Source of the DNA: Streptomyces sp. MST-110588
GTDB taxonomy: Bacteria > Actinomycetota > Actinomycetes > Streptomycetales > Streptomycetaceae
Assembly (NCBI RefSeq): GCF_022695595.1
Contig: NZ_CP074380.1
Span: 1,364,001 to 1,428,000, forward strand
DNA length: 64,000 nt
Direction: 5' to 3'
Position numbers and translations under genes: made by a program. The notes below the pieces were generated by a model, which was not told the origin of the DNA, did no database searches, and was given only the letters and a program-made list of their open reading frames with translations. Positions 24,323 to 33,260 of this stretch are shown here, one piece after another; the first letter of the stretch is position 1, and every line of letters starts with the position of its first letter.

Positions 24323-26335
24323 ATGACCGAGCGTCACAAGGACCGTCCGTGGCTGATGCGGACCTACGCCGGGCACTCCACCGCCGAGGCGTCCAACGAG
24401 CTGTACCGGCGCAACCTGGCCAAGGGCCAGACCGGGCTGTCGGTCGCCTTCGACCTGCCGACGCAGACCGGTTACGACCCCGACCACGTCCTCGCCCGCG
24501 GTGAGGTCGGCCGGGTCGGGGTCCCGGTCTCCCACCTGGGAGACATGCGCCGGCTGTTCCAGGACATCCCCCTGGAGCAGATGAACACCTCGATGACCAT
24601 CAACGCCACCGCCATGTGGCTGCTGGCGCTGTACCAGGTGGTGGCCGAGGAGCAGGGCGCGGACATCACCAAGCTGTCGGGCACCACGCAGAACGACATC
24701 GTCAAGGAGTACCTCTCCCGCGGCACCCATGTCTTTCCGCCGGGTCCGAGCCTGCGGCTGACCACCGACATGATCACGTACACGGTGGCCCACATCCCCA
24801 AGTGGAACCCGATCAACATCTGCAGCTACCACCTCCAGGAGGCGGGCGCCACGCCCGTCCAGGAGATCGCGTACGCCATGAGCACGGCCATCGCCGTCCT
24901 GGACGCCGTACGGGAGTCCGGTCAGGTGCCGGCGGAGAAGTTCGGGGACGTCGTCGCCCGGATCTCCTTCTTCGTCAACGCCGGGGTCCGCTTCATCGAG
25001 GAGATGTGCAAGATGCGGGCGTTCGGCCGCATCTGGGAGCAGGTCACCCGTGAGCGGTACGGCGTCCAGGACCCCAAGCAGCGCCGCTTCCGCTACGGCG
25101 TCCAGGTCAACTCCCTGGGCCTGACCGAGGCCCAGCCGGAGAACAACGTCCAGCGGATCGTGCTGGAGATGCTGGCGGTCACCCTGTCCAAGGACGCGCG
25201 CGCCCGCGCCGTACAGCTCCCGGCCTGGAACGAGGCGCTGGGGCTGCCGCGGCCCTGGGACCAGCAGTGGTCGCTGCGCATCCAGCAGGTGCTCGCCCAC
25301 GAGAGCGACCTGCTGGAGTACGAGGACATCTTCGCCGGCTCGCACGTCATCGAGGCCAAGGTGGAGGCGCTGGTCACCGACTGCCTGGCCGAGATCGAAC
25401 GGATCCAGGAGATGGGCGGGGCGATGGCCGCCGTCGAGTCCGGCTACCTCAAGGCGCAGCTCGTCGCCTCGCACGCCGAGCGCCGGGCGCGGATCGAGTC
25501 CGGCCAGGAGAAGATCGTCGGCGTCAACTGCTACGAGTCCACCGAGCCCAACCCGCTCACCGCGGACCTGGACACGGCCATCATGACCGTCGACCCGGCG
25601 AACGAGGCACGGGTCGTACGGTCCCTGCACCGGTGGCGGGACGACCGCGACGAGGGCCGGGCCCAGGAGTCGCTGTCGGCGCTGAAGAAGGCCGCGGCGG
25701 GAGACACCAACCTCTTCGCGGCGACCCTGGAATGCGCCCGCGCAGGCGTGACGACCGGCGAGTGGGCCTGGGCCCTGCGGGACGTCTTCGGGGAGTTCCG
25801 GGCGCCCACGGGCGTCGCGGGCGCGCCCCTGGCCGTCACCGCCGAGGCGGGCACACCGCTGGCGGCCGTACGGGAGAAGGTCGAGCGGACCGCCGCCGAC
25901 CTGGGCGGCGGCCGGCTGCGCCTGCTGGTGGGCAAGCCCGGTCTGGACGGGCACAGCAACGGTGCCGAGCAGATCGCCGTACGGGCCAGGGACGCCGGCT
26001 TCGAAGTGGTCTACCAGGGCATCCGGCTGACCCCGGAACAGATCGTCTCGGCGGCCGTGGCCGAGGACGTGCACTGTGTGGGCCTGTCGATCCTCTCCGG
26101 CTCGCACGCCGAGCTGGTGCCGGACGTACTGGCCCGGCTGCGGCGGTCCGGTGCCGGCGACATTCCCGTCATCGTGGGCGGAATCATTCCCTCCGCCGAT
26201 GCCGCCGCGCTCCGCGAAGCCGGGGTGGCGGCCGTCTTCACCCCCAAGGACTTCGGTATCACGGAGATCATCGGCCGTATCGTCGACGAGATCCGTACAG
26301 CGAACCAGCTCGACCCTCTGGAGGTCCCCGCATGA
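24323..26335 (+). CDS. ecm: Ethylmalonyl-CoA mutase (adenosylcobalamin-dependent)
   Basis: 670 residues in one chain: a TIM-barrel mutase domain (about 1-500) and a cobalamin-binding domain with DGHSNG, where His544 would be the lower axial ligand. It converts ethylmalonyl-CoA to methylsuccinyl-CoA. Context between ccr and mcl, together with the YAGHSTAEASNELYRRNL start typical of MeaA proteins, separates it from methylmalonyl-CoA mutase. It begins 9 bp after ccr, and its stop overlaps the next start by four bases. Confidence 0.95.
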   Translation: MTERHKDRPWLMRTYAGHSTAEASNELYRRNLAKGQTGLSVAFDLPTQTGYDPDHVLARGEVGRVGVPVSHLGDMRRLFQDIPLEQMNTSMTINATAMWLLALYQVVAEEQGADITKLSGTTQNDIVKEYLSRGTHVFPPGPSLRLTTDMITYTVAHIPKWNPINICSYHLQEAGATPVQEIAYAMSTAIAVLDAVRESGQVPAEKFGDVVARISFFVNAGVRFIEEMCKMRAFGRIWEQVTRERYGVQDPKQRRFRYGVQVNSLGLTEAQPENNVQRIVLEMLAVTLSKDARARAVQLPAWNEALGLPRPWDQQWSLRIQQVLAHESDLLEYEDIFAGSHVIEAKVEALVTDCLAEIERIQEMGGAMAAVESGYLKAQLVASHAERRARIESGQEKIVGVNCYESTEPNPLTADLDTAIMTVDPANEARVVRSLHRWRDDRDEGRAQESLSALKKAAAGDTNLFAATLECARAGVTTGEWAWALRDVFGEFRAPTGVAGAPLAVTAEAGTPLAAVREKVERTAADLGGGRLRLLVGKPGLDGHSNGAEQIAVRARDAGFEVVYQGIRLTPEQIVSAAVAEDVHCVGLSILSGSHAELVPDVLARLRRSGAGDIPVIVGGIIPSADAAALREAGVAAVFTPKDFGITEIIGRIVDEIRTANQLDPLEVPA

Positions 26336-27351
26336 CCGCGACCGCCGCCGGCACCACCACCGGCTCCACCGGCACCGCAGATGCCGCCGCCGGACCCGTC
26401 AACCGGCTGCGCCCGCGCCGCTCCTGCCTGGCCGTGCCCGGCAGCAACCCGCGCTTCCTGGAGAAGGCCCAGGGCCTGCCCGCCGACCAGGTCTTCCTGG
26501 ACCTGGAGGACGCCTGCGCGCCGCTCGCCAAGGAAGGCGCCCGGCACACCATCGTGGACGCCCTGAACAACGGCGACTGGACCGGCAAGACGCGGGTCGT
26601 ACGGGTCAACGACTGGACCACCCACTGGACCTACCGGGACGTCATCACCGTCGTGGAGGGCGCGGGCCCCAACCTGGACTGCATCATGCTGCCCAAGGTG
26701 CAGGACGCCCAGCAGGTCGTGGCCCTGGACCTGCTGCTGACGCAGATCGAGAAGACGATGGGCTTCGAGGTCGGCCGGATCGGCATCGAGGCGCAGATCG
26801 AGAACGCCAAGGGCCTGGTGAACGTCGACGCCATCGCCGGCGCCTCGCCGCGCCTGGAGACCATCATCTTCGGCCCGGCCGACTTCATGGCGTCCATCAA
26901 CATGAAGTCCCTGGTCGTGGGTGAGCAGCCGCCGGGTTACGGGGCGGACGCCTACCACTACATCCTGATGCGCATCCTGATGGCTGCCCGTACCTACGAT
27001 CTCCAGGCCATCGACGGCCCGTACCTTCAGATCCGTAACGTCGAGGGCTACAAGGAGGTCGCGCGGCGGGCCGCGGCCCTGGGGTTCGACGGCAAGTGGG
27101 TGCTGCACCCCGGTCAGGTCGAGGCGGCCAACGAGGTCTTCTCGCCCTCGCAGGAGGACTACGACCACGCCGAGCTGATCCTGGACGCCTATGAGTGGCA
27201 CACCTCGGAGGCGGGCGGGGCCAAGGGATCGGCGATGCTCGGCGACGAGATGATCGACGAGGCCAGCCGCAAGATGGCGCTGGTCATCGCCGGAAAGGGC
27301 CGGGCCGCCGGCATGACCCGTACGTCCAAGTTCCAGGCCCCGGAGGCGTAG
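26332..27351 (+). CDS. mcl: beta-Methylmalyl-CoA / L-malyl-CoA lyase
   Basis: 339 residues of the HpcH/HpaI-CitE fold. Seen: CLAVPGSNPRFLEKA near the start, DLEDA (acidic, Mg-binding), IGIEAQIENAKG and FGPADFMASIN. It splits beta-methylmalyl-CoA into glyoxylate and propionyl-CoA, and malyl-CoA into glyoxylate and acetyl-CoA. The first ~25 residues are a Thr/Gly/Ala-rich tail absent from the core. TGGAGG precedes the ATG, which overlaps the ecm stop (ATGA). Confidence 0.94.
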   Translation: MTATAAGTTTGSTGTADAAAGPVNRLRPRRSCLAVPGSNPRFLEKAQGLPADQVFLDLEDACAPLAKEGARHTIVDALNNGDWTGKTRVVRVNDWTTHWTYRDVITVVEGAGPNLDCIMLPKVQDAQQVVALDLLLTQIEKTMGFEVGRIGIEAQIENAKGLVNVDAIAGASPRLETIIFGPADFMASINMKSLVVGEQPPGYGADAYHYILMRILMAARTYDLQAIDGPYLQIRNVEGYKEVARRAAALGFDGKWVLHPGQVEAANEVFSPSQEDYDHAELILDAYEWHTSEAGGAKGSAMLGDEMIDEASRKMALVIAGKGRAAGMTRTSKFQAPEA

Positions 27352-27355
27352 CGCG

Positions 27356-27880
27356 ATGCAGTTCGGCCGGATCTACGAAGAGTTCACCGTCGGCGACGTC
27401 TACAAGCACTGGCCCGGAAAGACGGTCACGGAATACGACGACCATCTTTTCTGTCTGCTCACGATGAATCACCACCCGCTGCACATGGACAGCAACTACG
27501 CGGAACAGACCACGGACTTCAAGAGAAATGTCGTCGTGGGCAACTACGTCTATTCGCTGCTGCTGGGCATGTCGGTCCCGGACGTCTCGGGCAAGGCCAT
27601 CGCCAATCTGGAGATCGAGTCGCTGCGGCACATCGCACCGACCTTCCACGGCGACACCCTGTACGGCGAGACGACCGTACTGGAGAAGATTCCCTCCAAG
27701 TCCCGCAGCGACCGCGGGATCGTCCATGTGGAAACCAAGGGATACAAGCAGGACGGCACCGTGGTGTGTGTCTTCCGGCGCAAGGTGATGGTTCCCACGG
27801 CCGCGTACGTCCAGGAGCGCGGCGGCGAACAGCCGGGCCGCCCGGAACCGGTGGCCCCGCCGGCCAAGAAGGAGAAGTGA
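27356..27880 (+). CDS. mch: Mesaconyl-C1-CoA hydratase (MaoC family)
   Basis: 174 residues, a single hot-dog domain. The hydratase motif is visible as NHHPLHMDSNYAEQ, with the Asp/His pair, and VVVGNYVYSL follows. In this operon it should hydrate mesaconyl-CoA to beta-methylmalyl-CoA. This single-domain form is shorter than the double hot-dog proteobacterial enzyme; the assignment rests on context. The C-terminal Pro/Lys tail is low-complexity. Four bases separate it from mcl. Confidence 0.88.
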   Translation: MQFGRIYEEFTVGDVYKHWPGKTVTEYDDHLFCLLTMNHHPLHMDSNYAEQTTDFKRNVVVGNYVYSLLLGMSVPDVSGKAIANLEIESLRHIAPTFHGDTLYGETTVLEKIPSKSRSDRGIVHVETKGYKQDGTVVCVFRRKVMVPTAAYVQERGGEQPGRPEPVAPPAKKEK

Positions 27881-27881
27881 C

Positions 27882-29090
27882 ATGAGCGGCCGTCTCGCGC
27901 AGACCGAGGGTCTGACCGACATCCAGCGGGAAATCCTGGCCACGGTCCGTGACTTCGTCGACAAGGAGATCCTGCCGGTCGCCACCGAGCTGGAACACCG
28001 CGACGAGTACCCGACGCGGATAGTCGAGGGCCTGAAGGAACTGGGCGTCTTCGGCCTGATGATTCCCGAGGAGTACGGCGGGCTCGGCGAGTCGCTGCTG
28101 ACGTACGCGCTGACCGTGGAGGAGATCGCCCGCGGCTGGATGAGCGTCTCGGGCATCATCAACACCCATTTCATCGTGGCGTACATGCTCAAGCAGCACG
28201 GCACGCAGGAGCAGAAGGACTATTTCCTGCCGAAGATGGCGGCCGGTGAGGTCCGCGGCGCCTTCTCGATGTCCGAGCCGGCTCTGGGTTCGGATGTGTC
28301 GGCCATCACCTCCAAGGGCGTGCGGGACGGCGACGAATACGTCCTGACCGGCCAGAAGATGTGGCTGACCAACGGCGGTTCCTCGACGCTGGTCGCGGTG
28401 TTGTGCCGTACGGACGAGGGGCATCCGGAAGGAACTGCTCCGCACAAGTCCATGACGACTTTCCTGGTCGAGAAGGAGCCCGGATTCGGGACCGTACGGC
28501 CCGGGCTGACCATCCCCGGGAAAATCGACAAGATGGGCTACAAGGGGGTCGACACCACCGAATTGATCATGGATGGGCTGCGGATTCCGGCCGACCGGGT
28601 TCTCGGCGGAAAAACCGGGCGTGGTTTCTATCACATGATGGACGGCGTCGAGGTCGGCCGGGTCAATGTCGCCGCGCGCGGCTGCGGTGTGGCCCAGCGC
28701 GCCTTCGAGCTGGGCATTTCCTACGCGCAGCAGCGGCAGACGTTCGGAAAGCCGATCGCCCAGCACCAGGCGATCCAGTTCAAACTGGCCGAAATGGCGA
28801 CAAAGGTCGAAGCGGCCCATGCGATGATGGTCAATGCCGCCCGCAAAAAGGACTCCGGTCAGCGAAACGACCTGGAGGCGGGCATGGCCAAGTACCTGGC
28901 TTCCGAGTACTGCAAGGAAGTGGTGGAGGACGCGTTCCGCATCCACGGCGGTTACGGCTTCTCCAAGGAGTACGAGATCGAGCGCCTCTACCGGGAGGCC
29001 CCGATGCTGCTGATCGGCGAGGGAACCGCCGAGATCCAGAAAATGATCATTGGCCGACGACTGCTGGAGGAGTACCGGATCCAGGGGTGA
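27882..29090 (+). CDS. mcd: (2S)-Methylsuccinyl-CoA dehydrogenase
   Basis: 402 residues of the acyl-CoA dehydrogenase family. Seen: FAD/substrate segments FSMSEPALGSD and MWLTNGG, the RQTFGKPIAQHQAIQFKLA helix, RIHGGYGFSKEYEIER, and GEGTAEIQ, where the Glu is at the usual catalytic-base position. Context makes it the flavin-dependent oxidation of methylsuccinyl-CoA to mesaconyl-CoA. It is shorter than the Rhodobacter enzyme, so another short branched acyl-CoA cannot be excluded. The ATG is 1 bp after the mch stop. Last gene of the operon. Confidence 0.9.
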   Translation: MSGRLAQTEGLTDIQREILATVRDFVDKEILPVATELEHRDEYPTRIVEGLKELGVFGLMIPEEYGGLGESLLTYALTVEEIARGWMSVSGIINTHFIVAYMLKQHGTQEQKDYFLPKMAAGEVRGAFSMSEPALGSDVSAITSKGVRDGDEYVLTGQKMWLTNGGSSTLVAVLCRTDEGHPEGTAPHKSMTTFLVEKEPGFGTVRPGLTIPGKIDKMGYKGVDTTELIMDGLRIPADRVLGGKTGRGFYHMMDGVEVGRVNVAARGCGVAQRAFELGISYAQQRQTFGKPIAQHQAIQFKLAEMATKVEAAHAMMVNAARKKDSGQRNDLEAGMAKYLASEYCKEVVEDAFRIHGGYGFSKEYEIERLYREAPMLLIGEGTAEIQKMIIGRRLLEEYRIQG

Positions 29091-29259
29091 ACGCACCTTT
29101 TGTTCCGATTTCCCCTAGACGAAGATCACACCCCGTCATCGCACTTCGGCCACGGATTGGCGCTGGCTCTTGGCCAGTTGCCGCCCGCAACCGATAGCAT
29201 CCACGGAAAGCCGCCGTCCCCCATCGCATATGCGGCATCCTCCGCTACGAAGGTCATCC

Positions 29260-29907
29260 ATGCCCCACAGCCAATCCTCTGCACAACGCGGTCGCGTCCG
29301 CCTCGCGCGCGGAGCGTCGCCGTGGCTTCTGCCGACCGTCGCGACGGCAGCGGTCAGCCTCGCCCGTTCCCGTCGCTCGGGACGCTGGGCCGCCGTCGCC
29401 GTGCCCACCACCGCCCTGGCGGCGGGCATGCTGTGGTTCTTCCGCGACCCCGAGCGAGAGATCGCTCAGGGCCGCGTCATCTCTCCGGCCGACGGCGTGG
29501 TGCAGAGCATCATGCCGTGGAAGGACGGGCGCACCCGCGTCGCGATCTTCATGAGCCCGCTGAACGTCCACGTCAACCGCGCGCCGCTGGCCGGCACGGT
29601 GACGTCCGTGGAGCACATCCCCGGCGGGTACGTTCCGGCGTTCAACAAGGAGAGCGAGAACAACGAGCGGGTCGTCTGGCACTTCGACACCGAACTCGGC
29701 GACATCGAGATGGTGCAGATCGCCGGCGCGGTCGCCCGCCGCATCGTCCCGTACGTGCCCCAGGGCACCAAGGTCGAGCAGGGCGAGCGCATCGGCCTGA
29801 TCCGCTTCGGCTCACGCGTCGACGTCTACCTCCCGGAAGGCGTCGAGGCCGCGGTCGAGGTCGGGCAGGCCACCACAGCGGGGGTGACTCGCCTTGACCG
29901 TGATTGA
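29260..29907 (+). CDS. psd: Phosphatidylserine decarboxylase proenzyme
   Basis: 215 residues, the short class. Makes phosphatidylethanolamine from phosphatidylserine at the membrane using a pyruvoyl group formed by self-cleavage. The cleavage site is the Gly184-Ser185 pair in IRFGSRVD, leaving a 31-residue alpha chain. The N-terminal hydrophobic helix (about 35-60) anchors it, and FFRDPERE plus PLNVHVNRAP match the family. It starts 169 bp after mcd; the gap holds its promoter. Confidence 0.93.
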   Translation: MPHSQSSAQRGRVRLARGASPWLLPTVATAAVSLARSRRSGRWAAVAVPTTALAAGMLWFFRDPEREIAQGRVISPADGVVQSIMPWKDGRTRVAIFMSPLNVHVNRAPLAGTVTSVEHIPGGYVPAFNKESENNERVVWHFDTELGDIEMVQIAGAVARRIVPYVPQGTKVEQGERIGLIRFGSRVDVYLPEGVEAAVEVGQATTAGVTRLDRD

Positions 29908-30739
29908 TCCCGAAACACAGGCGGGGTGGGCCCCCGAGGCCGACGACGAGGACGACATGCCGCTGTCCATGCGGCTGTCAATAGCGGACACCCTGACGCT
30001 GGGCAACGCGATCTGCGGCTTCATGGCCGTGTACTTCACGACCACCGGCGTCCTGATCCCGCACCTGACGGGCAACGAGGACGGCGGCATGGCCCGGCAC
30101 AGCGCCGCCATGGCCGTGATCCTGATGCTCCTGGCGTCGGTCTTCGACCTCTTCGACGGACTGGTCGCCCGCAAGCTGCGCAGCTCCGCGATGGGCGCCG
30201 AACTGGACAACCTCTCGGACCTGATCAGCTTCGGCCTCGCGCCGGCGTACTTCGTCGTCACCTGGGGCATGGTCGCCCAGGACGCCCACCAGCGGGTCTC
30301 GGTGGTCGCGGCGGTGGTGGTGCTGCTGGCGGTGGTGCTGCGGCTGGCCCGGTTCTCCTGCGTCACGCTGCGTGACGGCATCTTCCAGGGCATGCCGAGC
30401 CCCTTCGGCGCCCTGACCGTCGTCGCCATCGTGCTGCTGGAGCTGCCGTTCGTGCCCACGCTGCTGGCGATCATCGGGGTGGCCTGGCTGATGGTGAGCC
30501 GGGTCGAGTACCCCAAGCCGCGGGGCCGGCTCGCGGTGGCGATGCTGAGCTGGATCGTCCTGAGCATGGGCATGCTGGCGGCCTGGGCGCTGGACGCCCC
30601 CGGCGGCCAGCTCCTCCTTCAGACCGGCTGCTCGCTCCAGGTGGTCCTGGGCGCGATGATCCCGCTGTTCGCCACGGCCCGCCGCGTCAACACCTTCCGC
30701 GACAACCGCCGCGAGGCCCGCGCCGCACAGCTCCCGTAA
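29894..30739 (+). CDS. pssA: CDP-diacylglycerol-serine O-phosphatidyltransferase
   Basis: 281 residues, integral membrane protein with about 7-8 hydrophobic helices. The CDP-alcohol phosphotransferase motif DG..AR........G...D...D is complete from about residue 88 (DGLVARKLRSSAMGAELDNL). Makes phosphatidylserine for the decarboxylase encoded just upstream. The TTG at 29894 overlaps psd by 14 bases and follows a GGGGGTGA site; GTG at 29900 is an alternative. Confidence 0.93.
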   Translation: MTVIDPETQAGWAPEADDEDDMPLSMRLSIADTLTLGNAICGFMAVYFTTTGVLIPHLTGNEDGGMARHSAAMAVILMLLASVFDLFDGLVARKLRSSAMGAELDNLSDLISFGLAPAYFVVTWGMVAQDAHQRVSVVAAVVVLLAVVLRLARFSCVTLRDGIFQGMPSPFGALTVVAIVLLELPFVPTLLAIIGVAWLMVSRVEYPKPRGRLAVAMLSWIVLSMGMLAAWALDAPGGQLLLQTGCSLQVVLGAMIPLFATARRVNTFRDNRREARAAQLP

Positions 30740-30817
30740 CCGATAGGGACGGCGGGCGGGTGGCGTAAGGCTTCCGAAGCGGCGGCACAGGCAGACCAGG
30801 CACATAACGAGAGCCAA

Positions 30818-30854
30818 CGAGAGCCCCGGACGATTTGATCGTCCGGGGCTCTCG
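30818..30854 (+). terminator. Strong terminator after pssA
   Basis: A perfect 17-bp stem with a 3-base loop (left arm 30818-30834, right arm 30838-30854), 79 bases after the pssA stop. Among the longest perfect hairpins in the window. A G/T-rich stretch follows. Confidence 0.88.
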
Positions 30855-31097
30855 GGTGTTGCGGTGGGCTTTGCTGGGTTTGGATCGGCTCGGTTCCGTT
30901 CGGTTTGGTTCTGGGGCGGGCCTGAAGGGAGCTGACGGCCGGGGCGGCGCCTTGGACGACCCAGGAGGCGAGGGCTCGTCGCCGTCGGGCGGGGCCGGTG
31001 GTCGGCCCGGGCAGGGGCTCGGACGGCCCGGGCGAGGACAGACGATCCTGACCAGGCTGGGCGGCCCCGGCAGAAAGACGCCGACCGACCGACCCGG

Positions 31098-31174
31098 CCG
31101 CCCTACAGGGCAAATCGAACGCACCTTTCCCCCCGACTGGGGGTTACCCACAGGCGCGGGGCGAGAACCCTGGG
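31098..31174 (+). repeat. 77-bp dispersed element, copy A
   Basis: Aligns end to end without gaps with copies at 35748-35824 and 35901-35977. Invariant blocks are CCTAC, AAATCGAACGC, CTGGGGGTTACCC and AGAACCCT. A small hairpin with a CCCCC...GGGGG stem sits in the middle. It lies outside any real gene. Function unknown: it may be a structured RNA on either strand, a protein-binding site or a mobile fragment. Confidence 0.8.
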
Positions 31175-31343
31175 CCGGGAGTGAGGCGGGGCGGCGAGCG
31201 GGCGCCCCGCGGGCGTCGGGTGGGGGTGGGGTGGAATGGGGACGGAGCGGTGAACCGGCGCCCCGCGCGGTGAGGTGGGCTTCTCGGGGGCGGCGGGAAG
31301 AGTCGTGCGCCCGGGCCCCATGTGGCTGGTGGCCGGGAGCCGA

Positions 31344-31447
31344 GCTCGTACGGACAGTGGCTGGGGGCGGACGGCCGGGCTTGTACGGAGAGTGGCTGGG
31401 GCGGGCAGCCCGGCTCGTACGGACAGTGGCTGGGGGCGGGCAGCCGG
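31344..31447 (+). repeat. ~35-bp tandem repeat, three units
   Basis: Units at 31344-31378, 31379-31412 and 31413-31447 share GCTCGTACGGACAGTGGCTG and a GC-rich tail with few changes. Non-coding, just after the 3' end of the minus-strand glycerate kinase gene. Confidence 0.8.
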
Positions 31448-31482
31448 CGGCTCCGTACGAGCGCGGGTGCCCGCGCCGGGCG

Positions 31483-32661
31483 TCAGTGGGTCAGGAAGTC
31501 GCGGGCCAGGGACTCCGCCGCGCGTTCCAGGAGGGGCCCCGCCTGGGCCATGCAGCGGGCCGGGTCGGGCTCCAGGTCCGTCAGGGCGTAGGCACGCCGG
31601 ATGCCCGCCCTCTCCAGGGCCTGCGGCGGCAGCGCCAGCCGCCCGCAGACCGCGGCCACCTCCAGCCCGGCGGCGCGGGCGGCGGCGGCCACGCCCGCGG
31701 GCGCCTTGCCGTGCAGCGTCTGCTCGTCCAGCGAGCCCTCGCCGGTGACGACGAGCGTGGCCCGCGCCAGGGCCGGCGCGAAGCTCAGGACCTCCAGCAT
31801 GACCTCGATCCCCGGGCGGAAGGCCGCGTCCAGCCCGACCAGCGCGCCGTACCCGACGCCGCCCGCCGCGCCCGCCCCGGGCGCCATCGCGCACCCGGCG
31901 GCCTTCGGGCCGACCGCGGCCTCCATGACCTCGGCGTAGTGTGCCAGGGCGGTGTCCAGCGCCGCGACGTCCGCCGCGCTCGCGCCCTTTTGCGGCCCGT
32001 AGACCGCCGCCGCGCCCTTCGGCCCGGTCAGCGGGTTGTCGACGTCGCCGGCCAGTACCACGTCCGTACGGGCCAGGCGCGGATCCAGGCCCGAGAGATC
32101 GGCCGTGGCCAGCGCCGCGAGCGGGCCGCCGCCGGGCGCGACCGGCTCGCCGGAAGCGTCCAGGAAGCGGGCCCCCAGCGCGGCGAGCATGCCCGCGCCG
32201 CCGTCGGTCGTGGCGCTGCCGCCGACCCCGAGGACGACCGAGGTGGCGCCCGCGTCCAGGGCGGCGCGCAGCAGTTCCCCGGTCCCGTACGTAGTGGCGG
32301 TCATCGGCGCGAAGACGCCCTCGGGGAGGTGCCGGAGGCCGGATGCCTCGGCCATCTCCACCACGGCTGTCCCCCGGTCCGACAGCGCGAACGTGGCCGT
32401 CACCGGGTCGCCGAGCGGACCGGTGACCTTGGCCCGGTGCCGTACGAAGCCGGCGGCCAGCGCCGCCGCGACCGTACCGTCACCGCCGTCCGCCACCGGA
32501 AGCGCCTCCACCGAAAGGCCCGGGACGACGCGGCGCAGACCGGCCGCGACATGCCCGGCGACCTCGGCGGCCGTGAGGGAGCCCTTGAATTTGTCCGCGG
32601 CGATCAGCACGTGGACGTTATTAGCGCTATTCGTCCGTGCTGTGTCCGCTGCGTCCGCCAT
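31483..32661 (-). CDS. Glycerate kinase (GlxK/GarK type)
   Basis: 392 residues of the type-1 glycerate kinase family. Seen: the start IAADKFKGSLTAAEVA, VADGGDGTV, GVGGSATTDGGAGMLAALG, and VVTGEGSLDEQTLHGKAP with the catalytic-region Asp/Glu. Phosphorylates D-glycerate, linking glyoxylate or glycerate use to glycolysis. Start 32661 follows AGGGGA; a longer reading to 32748 is unlikely. The gene stands alone; the first ~15 residues are Ala/Thr-rich. Confidence 0.92.
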   Translation of the reverse strand: MADAADTARTNSANNVHVLIAADKFKGSLTAAEVAGHVAAGLRRVVPGLSVEALPVADGGDGTVAAALAAGFVRHRAKVTGPLGDPVTATFALSDRGTAVVEMAEASGLRHLPEGVFAPMTATTYGTGELLRAALDAGATSVVLGVGGSATTDGGAGMLAALGARFLDASGEPVAPGGGPLAALATADLSGLDPRLARTDVVLAGDVDNPLTGPKGAAAVYGPQKGASAADVAALDTALAHYAEVMEAAVGPKAAGCAMAPGAGAAGGVGYGALVGLDAAFRPGIEVMLEVLSFAPALARATLVVTGEGSLDEQTLHGKAPAGVAAAARAAGLEVAAVCGRLALPPQALERAGIRRAYALTDLEPDPARCMAQAGPLLERAAESLARDFLTH

Positions 32662-32840
32662 ATCTTTTTCCCCTTGCTTTCGAAGTGGCAGTCGCGCCGC
32701 TGTGACCTTATCCGGCACGGACCCCGGCGAATAGAGAGCGGTATTCACGAAAAGCGCGACGGTCGGCCGTCAGGGGATGCGAACGGTCATGGCGGGGCCT
32801 TGGGCGTGCCGCTTTCCCCTCCGGGCCCGGCCGTACGACC

Positions 32841-33060
32841 ATGGGCCACGCCACGTACATCGCCGTGCTGCCGCGCGTGCTCGCGGGCGCCGGTGTCGTC
32901 TTCCGTGGGCCGAGGAGCGCGTCCTGCTGGTCGAGTCCCACTGCCGCGGCTTACCGCGACACCTGGTTCCTGCCGGGCGGAACGGTCGGGTCCGTCACGC
33001 GGGCTCCCCGGATGGCGCTCCTGACGTTGTCCGCCTGTTGTCGCGAGGGCCGGCACTTGA
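32841..33060 (+). pseudogene. Decayed Nudix hydrolase
   Basis: One frame gives MGHATYIAVLPRVLAGAGVV, the next frame gives EERVLLVESHCR, and the first frame resumes with YRDTWFLPGGTVGS. Placed together these read like the N-terminal half of a Streptomyces Nudix protein, but two frame changes are needed and the Nudix box (REx2EE) that should follow is missing. It is a broken remnant next to an IS fragment. Confidence 0.65.
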
Positions 33061-33084
33061 TGGTCGTCACCGGACGCCGCAGTC

Positions 33085-33260
33085 ATGGATGTTCCGCCCG
33101 GCGGTGATCCGAGGGCTGAGCGGCGGGCGTTTCGCGAGCGTATCCGGATGGATGCGGCCGGGATGTTCGCCGCCGGGCAGGTCAACGGCGTGATCACACA
33201 GTATCTGCGGGTCAGCTCCTGCTCGGTGCAGCGGTGGTGCCGGGTTCGGGAAGGCGGCTT
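33085..33260 (+). mobile_element. IS630-type transposase N-terminal fragment
   Basis: The reading MDVPPGGDPRAERRAFRERI, then RMDAAGMFAAGQVNGVI and LRVSSCSVQRWCR, matches the N-terminal helix-turn-helix of IS630-family transposases common in Streptomyces. The DDE catalytic part is absent and the frame soon runs into the 3' end of the TetR gene. A remnant, not an active element; no terminal repeats were found. Confidence 0.65.

Larger units (their letters stand above)
30855..31482. other. Gene-free stretch with repeats
   Basis: About 630 bases between the pssA terminator and the 3' end of glycerate kinase. No convincing gene. It contains copy A of the 77-bp element and a ~35-bp tandem repeat (both listed separately) in GC-rich low-complexity DNA. 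Confidence 0.5.

Noticed and set aside
22937..26107. A 1056-codon antisense frame over ccr and ecm
   Set aside because: Long antisense frames are routine in very GC-rich DNA; the plus-strand genes carry all expected catalytic residues.
31098..31174. A tRNA or tRNA fragment in the 77-bp element (TTCGATT on the minus strand)
   Set aside because: No cloverleaf, no acceptor stem and wrong spacing for a T arm.
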